Origin: Collinsella sp.
GTDB lineage: Bacteria; Actinomycetota; Coriobacteriia; Coriobacteriales; Coriobacteriaceae
Reading direction: 5' to 3'
DNA length: 14,545 nucleotides
Assembly: GCA_019414465.1 (NCBI GenBank)
Contig: DXLY01000016.1
Coordinates: 13,645 to 28,189, forward strand
The stretch's first letter is position 1. Each line of letters starts with the position of its first letter. Below, piece by piece: positions 1 through 6,837 of the stretch. The position numbers and the translations under genes are program-made. The notes below the pieces were generated by a model that saw only the letters and a program-made list of their open reading frames with translations, searched no databases and had not been told where the DNA came from.

Positions 1-503
1 CATTCGCACCAGCGGTCGTTTATGAACGCGAGCGCGAACTTGCCCTGGTTGCCTCCAAGTGACCAACTTTCATCTAGACCCATCCACGATGCATCGCGGT
101 CATCTCTGATCGACTTGAGACGAAGAGCAATTTCGTGGTCGTCTATAGGGCGGTATTCGCCAGCGCGATGCAGGACGGCGTCGGCATCTTCTTCGGCACA
201 AAACTGCACTCCGCCCGGACAGTCGAGTCCGATATGGCTGAGCAACGCAACGGGATTGTTGGGCCTAACGTCGAATTCGGCGGCAATCGCTTTTCGTTGG
301 TCCTCGCTGTCGGGTAGAAGGCCAAACAGGTACGGATTCATGACCTGTTGTCCGTATGTGCGATTCGATACGGGTATGTTGGTCGATAGGGCTGGCCCGT
401 CATAGTCATGATCGTAGGTAAAGCTGATAAGACCGTTCTCATCTTGCGCGAGCGTTCCAGCAGGCACGCCGCAAATAATGGTCCGAAGTGATGTTCTGGC
501 CAT
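1..503 (-). CDS. hipA: HipA-type serine/threonine kinase toxin, N-terminal part (cut by the left edge)
   Basis: This reading frame starts at ATG 503 and stays open to the window edge, giving 167 residues. HipA toxins are kinases; the E. coli protein phosphorylates glutamyl-tRNA synthetase and causes growth arrest. The visible part is the family's N-terminal domain. After the start MARTSLRT it has a PALSTNIPVS strand, then NPYLFGLLPD, the HIGLDCPGGVQF block near residues 92-103, and the SLGGNQGKFAL segment near residues 148-158, the counterpart of the HipA SLPGAQPK phosphate-binding loop. The catalytic half (roughly residues 170-430 in the family) lies outside the window, so intactness cannot be judged. 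The start follows the upstream hipB stop by 3 nt, with GAAGGGA as a ribosome site inside the hipB end, so the two are probably translationally coupled. Codon use is less GC-biased than in the core genes. Confidence 0.88.
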   Translation of the reverse strand, partial: MARTSLRTIICGVPAGTLAQDENGLISFTYDHDYDGPALSTNIPVSNRTYGQQVMNPYLFGLLPDSEDQRKAIAAEFDVRPNNPVALLSHIGLDCPGGVQFCAEEDADAVLHRAGEYRPIDDHEIALRLKSIRDDRDASWMGLDESWSLGGNQGKFALAFINDRWCE

Positions 504-506
504 TGG

Positions 507-974
507 CTATTTCCCTTCGGGCATGGTTTGGCTAGATGCGTTTGCGGCAATCGAGACTCCGAGATTGGACATGGCGAAATCGGCGAAGGCCCTGTCGTAG
601 AGCTCGGACGTAAGGGGGGTATCTGCAAGAGCCGGAATGGTTGTGCTGCGACGGTTGCGATGATGAAGACGTTGAGCGTGATGGCGTCTGGAGGTGCTGC
701 AAGGTTGATCAGCATGCGGGGCGTCGACTGGGTGCTCATTTTTCGTTTCGCTTATATCCCCTTGTGCTGCGAGCGCCAGTTCAAGAGCGTCGAAAATCGC
801 CAGCAGCTTGTCGAGTCGAATGCCGGTGGCGTCTCCTAGCTCGAGCGATGCAAGCAGGCGCTCCGAAACACCGGCCTTTTTGGCGAGGGTGGCACGGGTG
901 AGACCCTGAGTCTCGCGTGCCTGGCGCACGTAGATGCCAGCTTGGCGTGGTGTGGTGATGGGAAGGGTATCCAC
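507..974 (-). CDS. hipB: HipB-type XRE-family antitoxin (possibly carrying two compensating frameshifts)
   Basis: This 155-residue protein has an XRE helix-turn-helix at about residues 11-65 (QAGIYVRQARETQGLTRATLAKKAG, SERLLASLELG). It would bind and neutralise HipA and repress the operon. The GTG start at 974 has an AGGAG site 6 nt upstream. HipB proteins are often 75-110 residues, so the C-terminal half is extra. Residues about 79-118 are an odd Arg/His/Ser-rich stretch (SRRHHAQRLHHRNRRS). In the same place another frame encodes an ordinary-looking segment (PPDAITLNVFIIATVAAQPF) with more GC-ending codons. The two frames exchange at an A5 run (739-743) and a C6 run (614-619, both read on the minus strand), so one A too many and one C too few would explain the stretch. 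The last 40 residues look normal again. The tail may be the part that touches HipA. The HTH call is firm; the frameshift is inference. Confidence 0.82.
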   Translation of the reverse strand: MDTLPITTPRQAGIYVRQARETQGLTRATLAKKAGVSERLLASLELGDATGIRLDKLLAIFDALELALAAQGDISETKNEHPVDAPHADQPCSTSRRHHAQRLHHRNRRSTTIPALADTPLTSELYDRAFADFAMSNLGVSIAANASSQTMPEGK

Positions 975-989
975 GGCTATCTCCTAACG

Positions 990-1057
990 TGCAGGCTTTT
1001 GCATCCTAGTATGACATGCAAAAGTCTGCATGAAAAGGCCTCATGCAAAACTCTGCA
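990..1057 (-). promoter_or_regulatory. Three TGCA-N6-TGCA operator-like repeats upstream of hipB
   Basis: Three 14-bp elements of the form TGCA(6 bp)TGCA lie at 990-1003, 1017-1030 and 1044-1057. Their central starts-to-starts spacing is 27 bp each, which keeps them at similar helical phase. They sit directly upstream of the hipB start at 974. Copies 1 and 2 are inverted relative to each other with one mismatch (AGGCTTTT versus AAAAGTCT cores). HipB-type antitoxins repress their own operon through several spaced palindromes, so these are the natural operator candidates. Binding is inferred. Confidence 0.6.
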
Positions 1058-1066
1058 TGAGGCCTT
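1031..1066 (-). terminator. 13-bp perfect hairpin after mntP, probable intrinsic terminator
   Basis: AAGGCCTCATGCA (1035-1047) and TGCATGAGGCCTT (1054-1066) form a perfect 13-bp stem with a 6-nt loop. On the minus strand it is followed by TTTT (1033-1036, partly in the stem), a short U tail, 28 nt past the mntP stop. It also contains the third TGCA operator copy, so the same bases may both end mntP transcription and control hipBA. Confidence 0.55.
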
Positions 1067-1094
1067 ATACGGACGTTTAGTTTTGAAGGGTGTT

Positions 1095-1673
1095 TTACAG
1101 CACTAAAATCCCTAGGTGCTCCAGCAAAATCTTGAGGCCGATGAGGATGAGCACAACGCCGCCCACGATGGTGGCGGGCTTTTCGTAGCGCGCGCCAAAG
1201 ATGCGGCCAATCGCCACGCCGGCAACGGAGAAGATGAAGGTCGTGATGCCTATGAGCGACACGGCGGGAACGATGTCGACGGAAAGCGCGGCGAACGAGA
1301 TGCCCACGGCCAGGGCGTCAATCGAGGTGGCGATGGCGAGGATCAGGTACTCGCCCAGGTCAATCTTTTCGGCATCCTTGCCGTCGCCTTCATCCTCGTC
1401 TTCGGTAAAGGCCTCCCACAACATTTTGCCGCCGATAAAGGCGAGCAGGATAAAGGCGATCCAATGGTCGATGGGTCCGATGATGCCCATGAATTGACTG
1501 CCGAGCGCCCATCCGATTACGGGCATGCCGGCCTGAAAGCCGCCAAAGAACAAGCCGAGCACTACGGCGACCTTAAGGTTGATCTTCTTCATGCCAAGGC
1601 CCTTGCAGATGGAAACGGCAAAGGCGTCCATCGAAAGGCCAACGGCGAGCAATACGAGCTCTGCGAGTCCCAT
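1095..1673 (-). CDS. mntP: MntP-type manganese efflux pump
   Basis: This 192-residue membrane protein exports Mn2+ and protects against manganese excess. It shows the family's two-fold internal repeat: GLSMDAFAVSICKG near residues 12-25 and ATSIDALAVGISFA near 115-128, each with a membrane-buried aspartate (D16 and D119). About six hydrophobic helices are interrupted by an acidic cytoplasmic loop (EDEDEGDGKDAEK, residues 91-103). Length matches the usual 185-190. The ATG at 1673 is chosen because GAGGGAG lies about 7 nt upstream and the conserved N-terminus begins there. An in-frame extension back to 1826 exists but runs through the riboswitch and its terminator, so it is not coding. Expression is probably controlled by the Mn2+ riboswitch in the leader. 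A hairpin follows the stop. Confidence 0.93.
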   Translation of the reverse strand: MGLAELVLLAVGLSMDAFAVSICKGLGMKKINLKVAVVLGLFFGGFQAGMPVIGWALGSQFMGIIGPIDHWIAFILLAFIGGKMLWEAFTEDEDEGDGKDAEKIDLGEYLILAIATSIDALAVGISFAALSVDIVPAVSLIGITTFIFSVAGVAIGRIFGARYEKPATIVGGVVLILIGLKILLEHLGILVL

Positions 1674-1726
1674 AGTCTGGCTCCCTCTCTGCGGGCGGGC
1701 CCGCGTGTACCTCTTGGGGGAGTAAC

Positions 1727-1770
1727 AAAAAAGACCCGTGGCGTACGCGTTGCGCGCACAGCCACGAGTC
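1727..1770 (-). terminator. Riboswitch-controlled intrinsic terminator in the mntP leader
   Basis: On the minus strand GACTCGTGGC (1770-1761) pairs with GCCACGGGTC (1742-1733) with one G-U pair. A second inner stem (GTGCGC/GCGTAC) continues it, and a run of six T follows (1732-1727). The 5' arm begins inside the conserved GAGAC of the aptamer. Folding the aptamer around Mn2+ would therefore compete with the terminator, the expected layout for an ON switch in front of an exporter gene. Confidence 0.8.
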
Positions 1771-1862
1771 TCGTTCATTAAGGCAAGCCAGGCCGCATCG
1801 GCCAGTGTGTTGACTTGCCGCGCCACCGGAGGCGAACCCGATCACGCGACTACTCCCTCATT
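1768..1862 (-). promoter_or_regulatory. yybP-ykoY-type Mn2+ riboswitch aptamer upstream of mntP
   Basis: The minus-strand leader of mntP carries the family's landmarks in order. GGGAGTAG lies near the 5' end (1857-1850). A stem GGCAAG (1819-1814) / CTTGCC (1787-1782) encloses the loop TCAACACACT and a small GGCC/GGCC hairpin (1803-1800/1794-1791). GAACGAGAC follows near the 3' end (1776-1768). This class senses Mn2+ and commonly precedes mntP. The terminator directly downstream supports the call. Exact aptamer limits were set by eye. Confidence 0.8.
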
Positions 1863-2020
1863 TATGCGAATCCCGATGCTACCACATAAGCAGCTCATTT
1901 GGATTGGGGCTCTCAGCTGTGTTCGCTCATTCTGTAAGCATCGGATTTTGCGGGCGTCACAGGGGCAAACCGTGAGAAACTTATTGACGTTTATGGAGCG
2001 TATACGATGGGAGCGATGCC

Positions 2021-3088
2021 TTGGATAAGAACGAGCTGCAAAAGCGTATGGAACAGGCCATTCGCCTGACGGCACCTGGCCAGCCGATCCGCACCGCCCT
2101 CGACATGATCATTGCTGGTCACCTGGGCGCCCTTATCTGTGTCGGCGACACCGAAAACGTGCTCGCCGCCGGTAACGACGGCTTCCCGCTCAACATTTCG
2201 TTTACCTCGAACCGCCTGTTCGAGCTTTCCAAGATGGACGGCGCCATCGTTATCGATGGCGACCTCACCCAGATCCTGCGCGCCAACTTCCACCTCAATC
2301 CCGATCCCTCGCTCGCCACGAGTGAGACGGGCATGCGTCACCGTACTGCCGCTCGCATGTCGGTGCTCACCGATGCCATCGTGATCTCGGTTTCGGCTCG
2401 CCGTGCCGTCGTTAACGTGTACGTTCACGGCAAGAGCTACGAGATTCAGCCCGTCACCACCATCATGAGCTCGGTCAACCAGCTCGTCGCCACGCTTCAG
2501 ACCACCCGTCAGTCGCTCGATCGCTCCTTGCTGCGCCTGACGGCCCTTGAGCTCGACGACTACGTTACGCTCGCCGACATCACCGGCATCTTCTCGAGTT
2601 TCGAGATCATGCAACAGGCAAAGACCGAGCTTAAGGATTGCATCGTCAAGCTGGGTAACCAGGGCAAGCTCGTGCAGATGCAGCTCGAGCAGCTCGCGGG
2701 CTCCAGCATGGATACCGAGTATGACCTGATGATCCGCGACTACGCAAGCGATTCCTCCGAGGCAAACGCCGAGAAGATCCGCGCCGAGCTGAGCCGCATG
2801 ACGCCTAAGGACCTGTCCGACCCGCAGCACGTGGCGGCAGTTCTGGGTTACGACGACCTGGACGAGGACTCCGTCATGACGCCGCTGGGCCTGCGCACGC
2901 TTTCGCGCGTGTCCGTCGTGCGCGACGGCGTGGCCGAGAAGATCGTCGACGAGTACGGCTCGCTGCAGGAGCTCATGGACGACATCAGCGAGGATCCGGA
3001 GCGCTTGGGCGACTTTGGCGTCAACAACCCTGCCATTCTTGCGGACTCGCTGTACCGCATGAAGGGCACCAAACAGGGGAACGCATAA
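2021..3088 (+). CDS. disA: DNA-integrity scanning protein DisA, diadenylate cyclase
   Basis: DisA makes the second messenger c-di-AMP from two ATP while scanning DNA for branched structures. The 355 residues match the family length. The N-terminal DAC domain (about 1-140) shows DGAIVID at 73-79 and the RHRTA catalytic motif at 106-110. A helical linker follows, and the C-terminus has the helix-hairpin-helix DNA-binding region (about 290-350, with LGLRTLSRV and ILADSLYRMKG). The start is TTG at 2021, with GGGAG (2009-2013) 7 nt upstream. Nearby ATGs at 1993, 2007 and 2016 are out of frame, so a weak start codon may limit translation. The stop overlaps the ispD start by one base (TAATG), indicating coupling. 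disA is often next to radA or carD; here it heads an isoprenoid gene pair. Confidence 0.96.
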   Translation: MDKNELQKRMEQAIRLTAPGQPIRTALDMIIAGHLGALICVGDTENVLAAGNDGFPLNISFTSNRLFELSKMDGAIVIDGDLTQILRANFHLNPDPSLATSETGMRHRTAARMSVLTDAIVISVSARRAVVNVYVHGKSYEIQPVTTIMSSVNQLVATLQTTRQSLDRSLLRLTALELDDYVTLADITGIFSSFEIMQQAKTELKDCIVKLGNQGKLVQMQLEQLAGSSMDTEYDLMIRDYASDSSEANAEKIRAELSRMTPKDLSDPQHVAAVLGYDDLDEDSVMTPLGLRTLSRVSVVRDGVAEKIVDEYGSLQELMDDISEDPERLGDFGVNNPAILADSLYRMKGTKQGNA

Positions 3089-3816
3089 TGGCGCCCGTAT
3101 GCGCCGTGGTCGTTGCCGGCGGCAGCGGCCAGCGCTTTGGAAATCCCGGCGGCAAGCAGCTCGTTAATGTGGCGGGCCGTCCGCTCATGAGCTGGTCCAT
3201 CCGCGCGTTCGATCGTAGCGATAAGGTCGGCCATATCGTCGTGGTTTGCCCTGCCGAGCGCCGTGCCGAGATGCGCCGCCTGGCCATCGACCCGTTTGAC
3301 TATGACACGCCCATCAGCTTTGCCGATGCCGGCGATACCCGTCAGGATTCCACCCGTGCCGGCGTGCATGCGGTTCCGGCGGGTTTCGAATATGTCGCCA
3401 TCCACGACGGCGCTCGTCCGCTCATTACGACCGAGGCCATCGACCACGCTATCGACGTGCTCGTGAGCGACCGTGCCCTCGACGGTGTCGTGTGCGGTCA
3501 GCCCGCGATCGACACGCTCAAGATCGTTGACGGCGATAATATCGTCGAGACGCCGCCGCGTGAGCTCTACTGGGCAGCGCAGACGCCGCAGATCTTTAGC
3601 GTCGATGCTATGAAGCGCGCCCACGCTGCAGCCATTGCCGAGGGCTTTATCGGTACCGATGATTCGTCGCTGGTCGAGCGCATGGGTGGGCGCGTCCGCT
3701 GCGTCCAGAGCCCACGCGATAACCTTAAGGTGACGGTGCCCGAGGACCTGCGTCCCGTAACCGCGATTCTGCTTGGCCGCATGGCCGAGGGAGAGGACCT
3801 TCCCCATGTTCAGTAA
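3088..3816 (+). CDS. ispD: 2-C-methyl-D-erythritol 4-phosphate cytidylyltransferase
   Basis: IspD transfers CMP from CTP to methylerythritol 4-phosphate, the third step of the MEP isoprenoid pathway in the cytoplasm. The 242-residue protein carries the CTP-binding loop AGGSGQRFG (10-18) with GGKQ (21-24), DTRQDSTRAG (83-92), HDGARPL (106-112), TPQIF (166-170), TDDSSLVE (190-197) and NLKVT.PEDL (212-221), whose Lys214 is the equivalent of a catalytic lysine. It starts on the last base of the disA stop and overlaps ispF by 11 nt, so disA, ispD and ispF are probably co-translated. Length is slightly above the usual 225-235 because of a short C-terminal tail (GRMAEGEDLPHVQ). Confidence 0.96.
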   Translation: MAPVCAVVVAGGSGQRFGNPGGKQLVNVAGRPLMSWSIRAFDRSDKVGHIVVVCPAERRAEMRRLAIDPFDYDTPISFADAGDTRQDSTRAGVHAVPAGFEYVAIHDGARPLITTEAIDHAIDVLVSDRALDGVVCGQPAIDTLKIVDGDNIVETPPRELYWAAQTPQIFSVDAMKRAHAAAIAEGFIGTDDSSLVERMGGRVRCVQSPRDNLKVTVPEDLRPVTAILLGRMAEGEDLPHVQ

Positions 3817-4300
3817 CCTGCGCATTGGCCATGGCTACGACGTTCACCGTCTGGTGGAGGGGCGTCGATGTATCATCGGCGGTGTCGACATTCCCTACGA
3901 GCGCGGCCTGCTGGGCCACTCGGATGCTGATGTGCTCGCGCACGCCTTGGCCGACGCCATTCTGGGCGCCTGCCGCGGGGGAGACATCGGCAAGCTATTC
4001 CCCGATACCGACCCTGCCTACGAGGGCGCCGACTCGATGGTGCTGCTTGCCCGCGTAATGGACTATGCGCGTGAGCTGGGCTTTGAGTTTGTCGATGCCG
4101 ACTGCACCATTGCCTGCCAGCAGCCTAAGATCACCCCGCATCGCGATGCCATGCGCGCCAACCTTGCCCATGCCCTGGGCGTTGACGTCGAAAACGTGGG
4201 CGTCGCCGCCACTACGACCGAAAAGCTCGGTTGGGAAGGCCAGGGCGAGGGAATCGGCGCCTGGGCCGTTTGCCTGCTACAGAAAACCGTTAAGGAGTAA
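3806..4300 (+). CDS. ispF: 2-C-methyl-D-erythritol 2,4-cyclodiphosphate synthase
   Basis: IspF closes CDP-methylerythritol 2-phosphate to the cyclic diphosphate, releasing CMP. It works two steps after IspD and is a homotrimer in the family. The 164-residue protein has GHGYDVHR (8-15) and HSDADVLAH (38-46), giving the metal ligands D12, H14 and H46, then GDIGKLFPDTDP, DCTIACQQPK and the CMP-site motif TTTEKLG. The ATG at 3806 is preferred over the in-frame ATG at 3773 because the conserved N-terminus (FSNLRIGHGYDVHR) begins right there and GAGG (3793-3796) is at a suitable distance. It overlaps the ispD end and leaves 3 nt before cysS. Confidence 0.96.
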   Translation: MFSNLRIGHGYDVHRLVEGRRCIIGGVDIPYERGLLGHSDADVLAHALADAILGACRGGDIGKLFPDTDPAYEGADSMVLLARVMDYARELGFEFVDADCTIACQQPKITPHRDAMRANLAHALGVDVENVGVAATTTEKLGWEGQGEGIGAWAVCLLQKTVKE

Positions 4301-4303
4301 CGA

Positions 4304-5770
4304 ATGCGTATCTACAACAGCGCTACCCATAAAAAGGAAGAGTTCCAGCCCATCGAGTCCGGCAAGGTCCGCATGTATGTGTGCGGCCCCACGGTCTACG
4401 ACAACATCCACATCGGCAATGCCCGCACGTTCATCAGCTTTGACGTGATTCGTCGCTGGCTCATCGCGAGCGGCTACGAGGTCACGTTCGCCCAGAACCT
4501 CACCGATGTCGATGACAAGATCATCAAGCGCGCCAACGAGCAGGGCCGCACTGCCGCCGAGGTCGCGACGGAGTTCTCCGACAAGTTCATCGGCGTCATG
4601 CGCGCCGCCAACGTGCTCGATCCCGATGTGCGCCCCCGCGCCACCAAGGAGATCGGTCCCATGATCGCCATGATCAAGACGCTCATCGAGCAGGGCCACG
4701 CTTACGCCGCCGATAACGGCGACGTGTACTTTGCCGTGCGCAGCGATCCCAACTATGGTCAGGTCTCGGGCCGCAACATCGATGACCTTATGGTGGGTGC
4801 GCGCATCGAGGAGAACGAGGACAAGAACGACCCGCTCGACTTTGCCCTGTGGAAGGCCGCCAAGCCCGGCGAGCCCAGCTGGCCGAGCCCCTGGGGCGAG
4901 GGCCGTCCCGGTTGGCACACCGAGTGCGCCGCCATGGTACACCGCTACCTGGGCACCCCGATTGACATCCACGGCGGCGGCTCCGACCTTGCCTTCCCGC
5001 ATCACGAGAACGAGTGCGCCCAGGCCACCTGCGCCTGGCACCAGGGCTTCTCCAACACCTGGATGCACACGGGCATGCTGCTGGTTGACGGCGAGAAGAT
5101 GTCCAAGTCGCTCGGAAACTTCTTTACGCTGGCCGAGGTGCTCGAGCAGCACTCTGCCGCGGCCCTGCGCCTGTTGATGCTGCAGACGAGCTATCGCTCG
5201 CCGCTCGACTTCTCCTGGGAGCGCCTGGAGGGTGCCGAGAACTCACTCACGCGTATTGCCGGTACGGTCGAGAACCTTCGTTGGGCTGCGAACCATGCGA
5301 CGGCCGATGCCGATGCGGGTGCCGCCGAGGCGTTTTCCGCCAAGGCCGCCGAGACCCGCGCCGCCTTTAAGGAGTGCATGGACGACGACTTTAACACCGC
5401 CGGTGCCATGGGTGCTGTCTTTGGCTTTGTCACCGAGTGCAATCAGTATCTGGAGCAGGCGGGCGATGCTGCCGACAAGGCCGCAGCCCTGGCTGCCGCC
5501 GATACGCTGGCCGAGCTGCTCGATACGTTTGGCGTTGAGCTTCCCGAGCCCAAGGTCGAGTTGCCGCTGGGCCTGCTGGGCGTTGCCGCCGGTTTGGTTG
5601 CCTACACGGTCGACGACGTGGACGAGGCCGCTGCCAAGATTCTCGAGGCTCGTGCCGAGGCTCGTGCCGCCAAGAACTGGGATCTGGCCGACGCCATCCG
5701 CGACCAGCTCAAGGACCTCGGGCTGACGATCGAGGATACCGCCGCCGGCACTCGTATTAAGAGTCTCTAG
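4304..5770 (+). CDS. cysS: Cysteinyl-tRNA synthetase
   Basis: This class I synthetase charges tRNA-Cys. At 488 residues it is a normal length. The catalytic domain has CGPTVYD (27-33), the HIGN nucleotide motif (36-39) and the KMSKS loop (265-269). The zinc that selects cysteine would be held by C27, C208 (in GWHTECAAM), H233 and E237 (in FPHHENE). The C-terminal helical anticodon region is alanine/glutamate-rich and ends RIKSL. GGAG lies about 6 nt before the ATG. The gene follows ispF by 3 nt, giving the ispF-cysS order seen in many bacteria. It is followed by a large hairpin rather than by an obvious poly-T terminator, so rlmB may be read from the same transcript. Confidence 0.97.
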   Translation: MRIYNSATHKKEEFQPIESGKVRMYVCGPTVYDNIHIGNARTFISFDVIRRWLIASGYEVTFAQNLTDVDDKIIKRANEQGRTAAEVATEFSDKFIGVMRAANVLDPDVRPRATKEIGPMIAMIKTLIEQGHAYAADNGDVYFAVRSDPNYGQVSGRNIDDLMVGARIEENEDKNDPLDFALWKAAKPGEPSWPSPWGEGRPGWHTECAAMVHRYLGTPIDIHGGGSDLAFPHHENECAQATCAWHQGFSNTWMHTGMLLVDGEKMSKSLGNFFTLAEVLEQHSAAALRLLMLQTSYRSPLDFSWERLEGAENSLTRIAGTVENLRWAANHATADADAGAAEAFSAKAAETRAAFKECMDDDFNTAGAMGAVFGFVTECNQYLEQAGDAADKAAALAAADTLAELLDTFGVELPEPKVELPLGLLGVAAGLVAYTVDDVDEAAAKILEARAEARAAKNWDLADAIRDQLKDLGLTIEDTAAGTRIKSL

Positions 5771-5776
5771 TATTTG

Positions 5777-5879
5777 TCGACCGTTCGAGGTGCGGCAGAT
5801 TGCCTTGAAAGAGGAGGGCATAGACCTGGTGGTCATGCCCGACGATTGAAAGGCAAGGTGCCGTGGCTCGGACGGTCGA
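5777..5879 (+). repeat. Large nested hairpin (about 103 nt) between cysS and rlmB
   Basis: One long stem folds nearly the whole gap. TCGACCGTTCGAG (5777-5789) pairs with 5867-5879 (13 pairs, one G-U). Next GCGGCA (5792-5797) pairs with TGCCGT (5859-5864), then TTGCCTT (5800-5806) with AAGGCAA (5850-5856). After a 9x9 internal loop, GGGCAT (5816-5821) pairs with ATGCCC (5835-5840) and GACC (5823-5826) with GGTC (5831-5834), closing on TGGT. No long T run follows, so it is not a textbook terminator. It may be an RNase III processing site, a small mobile inverted repeat or a structured leader of rlmB; the sequence does not decide. The rest of 5771-5913 holds only the rlmB ribosome site. Confidence 0.8.
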
Positions 5880-5913
5880 TTCTTGTTCGTTATCTTTTTA
5901 AGGAGGCCGTTTT

Positions 5914-6834
5914 ATGGCCGACAATCGCAAGCGTGCACCGCGTGGAGGCAAGCAGGCTGCTTCTGGCTCGCGTCCGATTCGCCGCAACGACCGCGCTGCC
6001 GCTCCCAAGGGCCAGCGCGAGCGCTCCCAAGCCCAGGCTGCACGTCCGCAGCGAGATCGCAACCGCGACAACGTTCAGGCTCCCAAGGGCGAGTTTATCG
6101 AAGGTCGCCGTGCTGCCGCCGAGGCGCTACGCACTGGTTTTCCCATCAAGTGTGCGCTCATTGCCGAGGGCGGGGAGCGCGATGCCGCCTTGTCGCGCCT
6201 GATCGATGACCTCAATGCCGCGGGCGTCCGCATTAAGTATGTGCCGCGCGCGCAGCTCGATGCGCTGTCGAGCCATGGCGCTCACCAGGGTATTGCGCTC
6301 GAGGTTGGCAACTTCCCCTATGCCGACGTCGCCGACATCCTCGGCCGCGCGGGTGACGGACCGGCGCTCGTCGTCGTGCTCGATCATGTGACCGACGACG
6401 GTAACTTTGGTGCCATTGTGCGCTCTGCCGAGGTCGTGGGCGCGGCGGGCGTCATCATTGCCAACAAGCGCGCCGCCGGCGTGACCGTTGGCAGCTACAA
6501 GACTTCTGCCGGTGCTGTCATGCACCTGCCTATCGCACAGGTTCCCAATATCGCCCGTGCGCTCGATGACCTCAAGGCCGCTGGCTTTTGGGTGGGCGGT
6601 GCCTCCGAGCACGCCGAGGGCAGCTGCTGGGATGCTCCCTTCGAGGGCCGCGTGGCGCTCGTCATGGGCTCCGAGGGCGACGGCATCTCGCGCCTGGTGC
6701 TTGAGAAATGCGACTTTTTGACCAAGCTTCCCCAGCGCGGCATGACCGAGAGCCTCAATGTTGCCCAGGCGACAACGGCGCTGTGCTTTGAGTGGCTGCG
6801 CCGCAATGCCGGCGAGCTCATGGGGGAGGAGTAG
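5914..6834 (+). CDS. rlmB: 23S rRNA 2'-O-ribose methyltransferase, RlmB/TrmH (SpoU) family
   Basis: SpoU-family enzymes methylate ribose 2'-OH in rRNA or tRNA with S-adenosylmethionine, using a trefoil-knot fold. The 306 residues comprise a basic, probably disordered N-terminus (about 1-58), a substrate-binding domain starting at FIEGRRAAAEAL (61-72), and the methylase domain (about 150-300). The three family motifs are visible: LDHVTDDGNFGAIVRSA (156-172), LVMGSEGDGISR (249-260) and RGMTESLNVAQATTAL (275-290). Annotation as RlmB (G2251 in E. coli numbering) rests on family and the cysS neighbour; another 23S or tRNA target is possible. TAAGGAGG (5899-5906) lies 7 nt before the ATG, an unusually strong ribosome site. 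The NYN gene follows after 3 nt. Confidence 0.92.
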   Translation: MADNRKRAPRGGKQAASGSRPIRRNDRAAAPKGQRERSQAQAARPQRDRNRDNVQAPKGEFIEGRRAAAEALRTGFPIKCALIAEGGERDAALSRLIDDLNAAGVRIKYVPRAQLDALSSHGAHQGIALEVGNFPYADVADILGRAGDGPALVVVLDHVTDDGNFGAIVRSAEVVGAAGVIIANKRAAGVTVGSYKTSAGAVMHLPIAQVPNIARALDDLKAAGFWVGGASEHAEGSCWDAPFEGRVALVMGSEGDGISRLVLEKCDFLTKLPQRGMTESLNVAQATTALCFEWLRRNAGELMGEE

Positions 6835-6837
6835 CGC

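Noticed and set aside
338..739. Minus-strand frame starting MSTQSTPRM inside hipB, as a separate overlapping gene
   Set aside because: Its first 40 residues look coding, but the rest runs over the end of hipB and the start of hipA in a frame that is clearly not used. It fits better as a displaced piece of hipB.
1674..1826. N-terminal extension of MntP from an upstream ATG
   Set aside because: It crosses the riboswitch and its terminator, and the true start has a good ribosome site and begins the conserved domain.
1873..1944. CCGATGCT / AGCATCGG inverted repeat in the mntP-disA divergent region
   Set aside because: The 8-bp arms are 56 bp apart and no clear promoter elements lie around them, so chance is not excluded.
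5790..5849. Short frame ending LKEEGIDLVVMPDD after cysS
   Set aside because: The peptide looks plausible, but it has no ribosome site, is only about 20 codons long and is fully contained in the large hairpin, which explains the sequence better.
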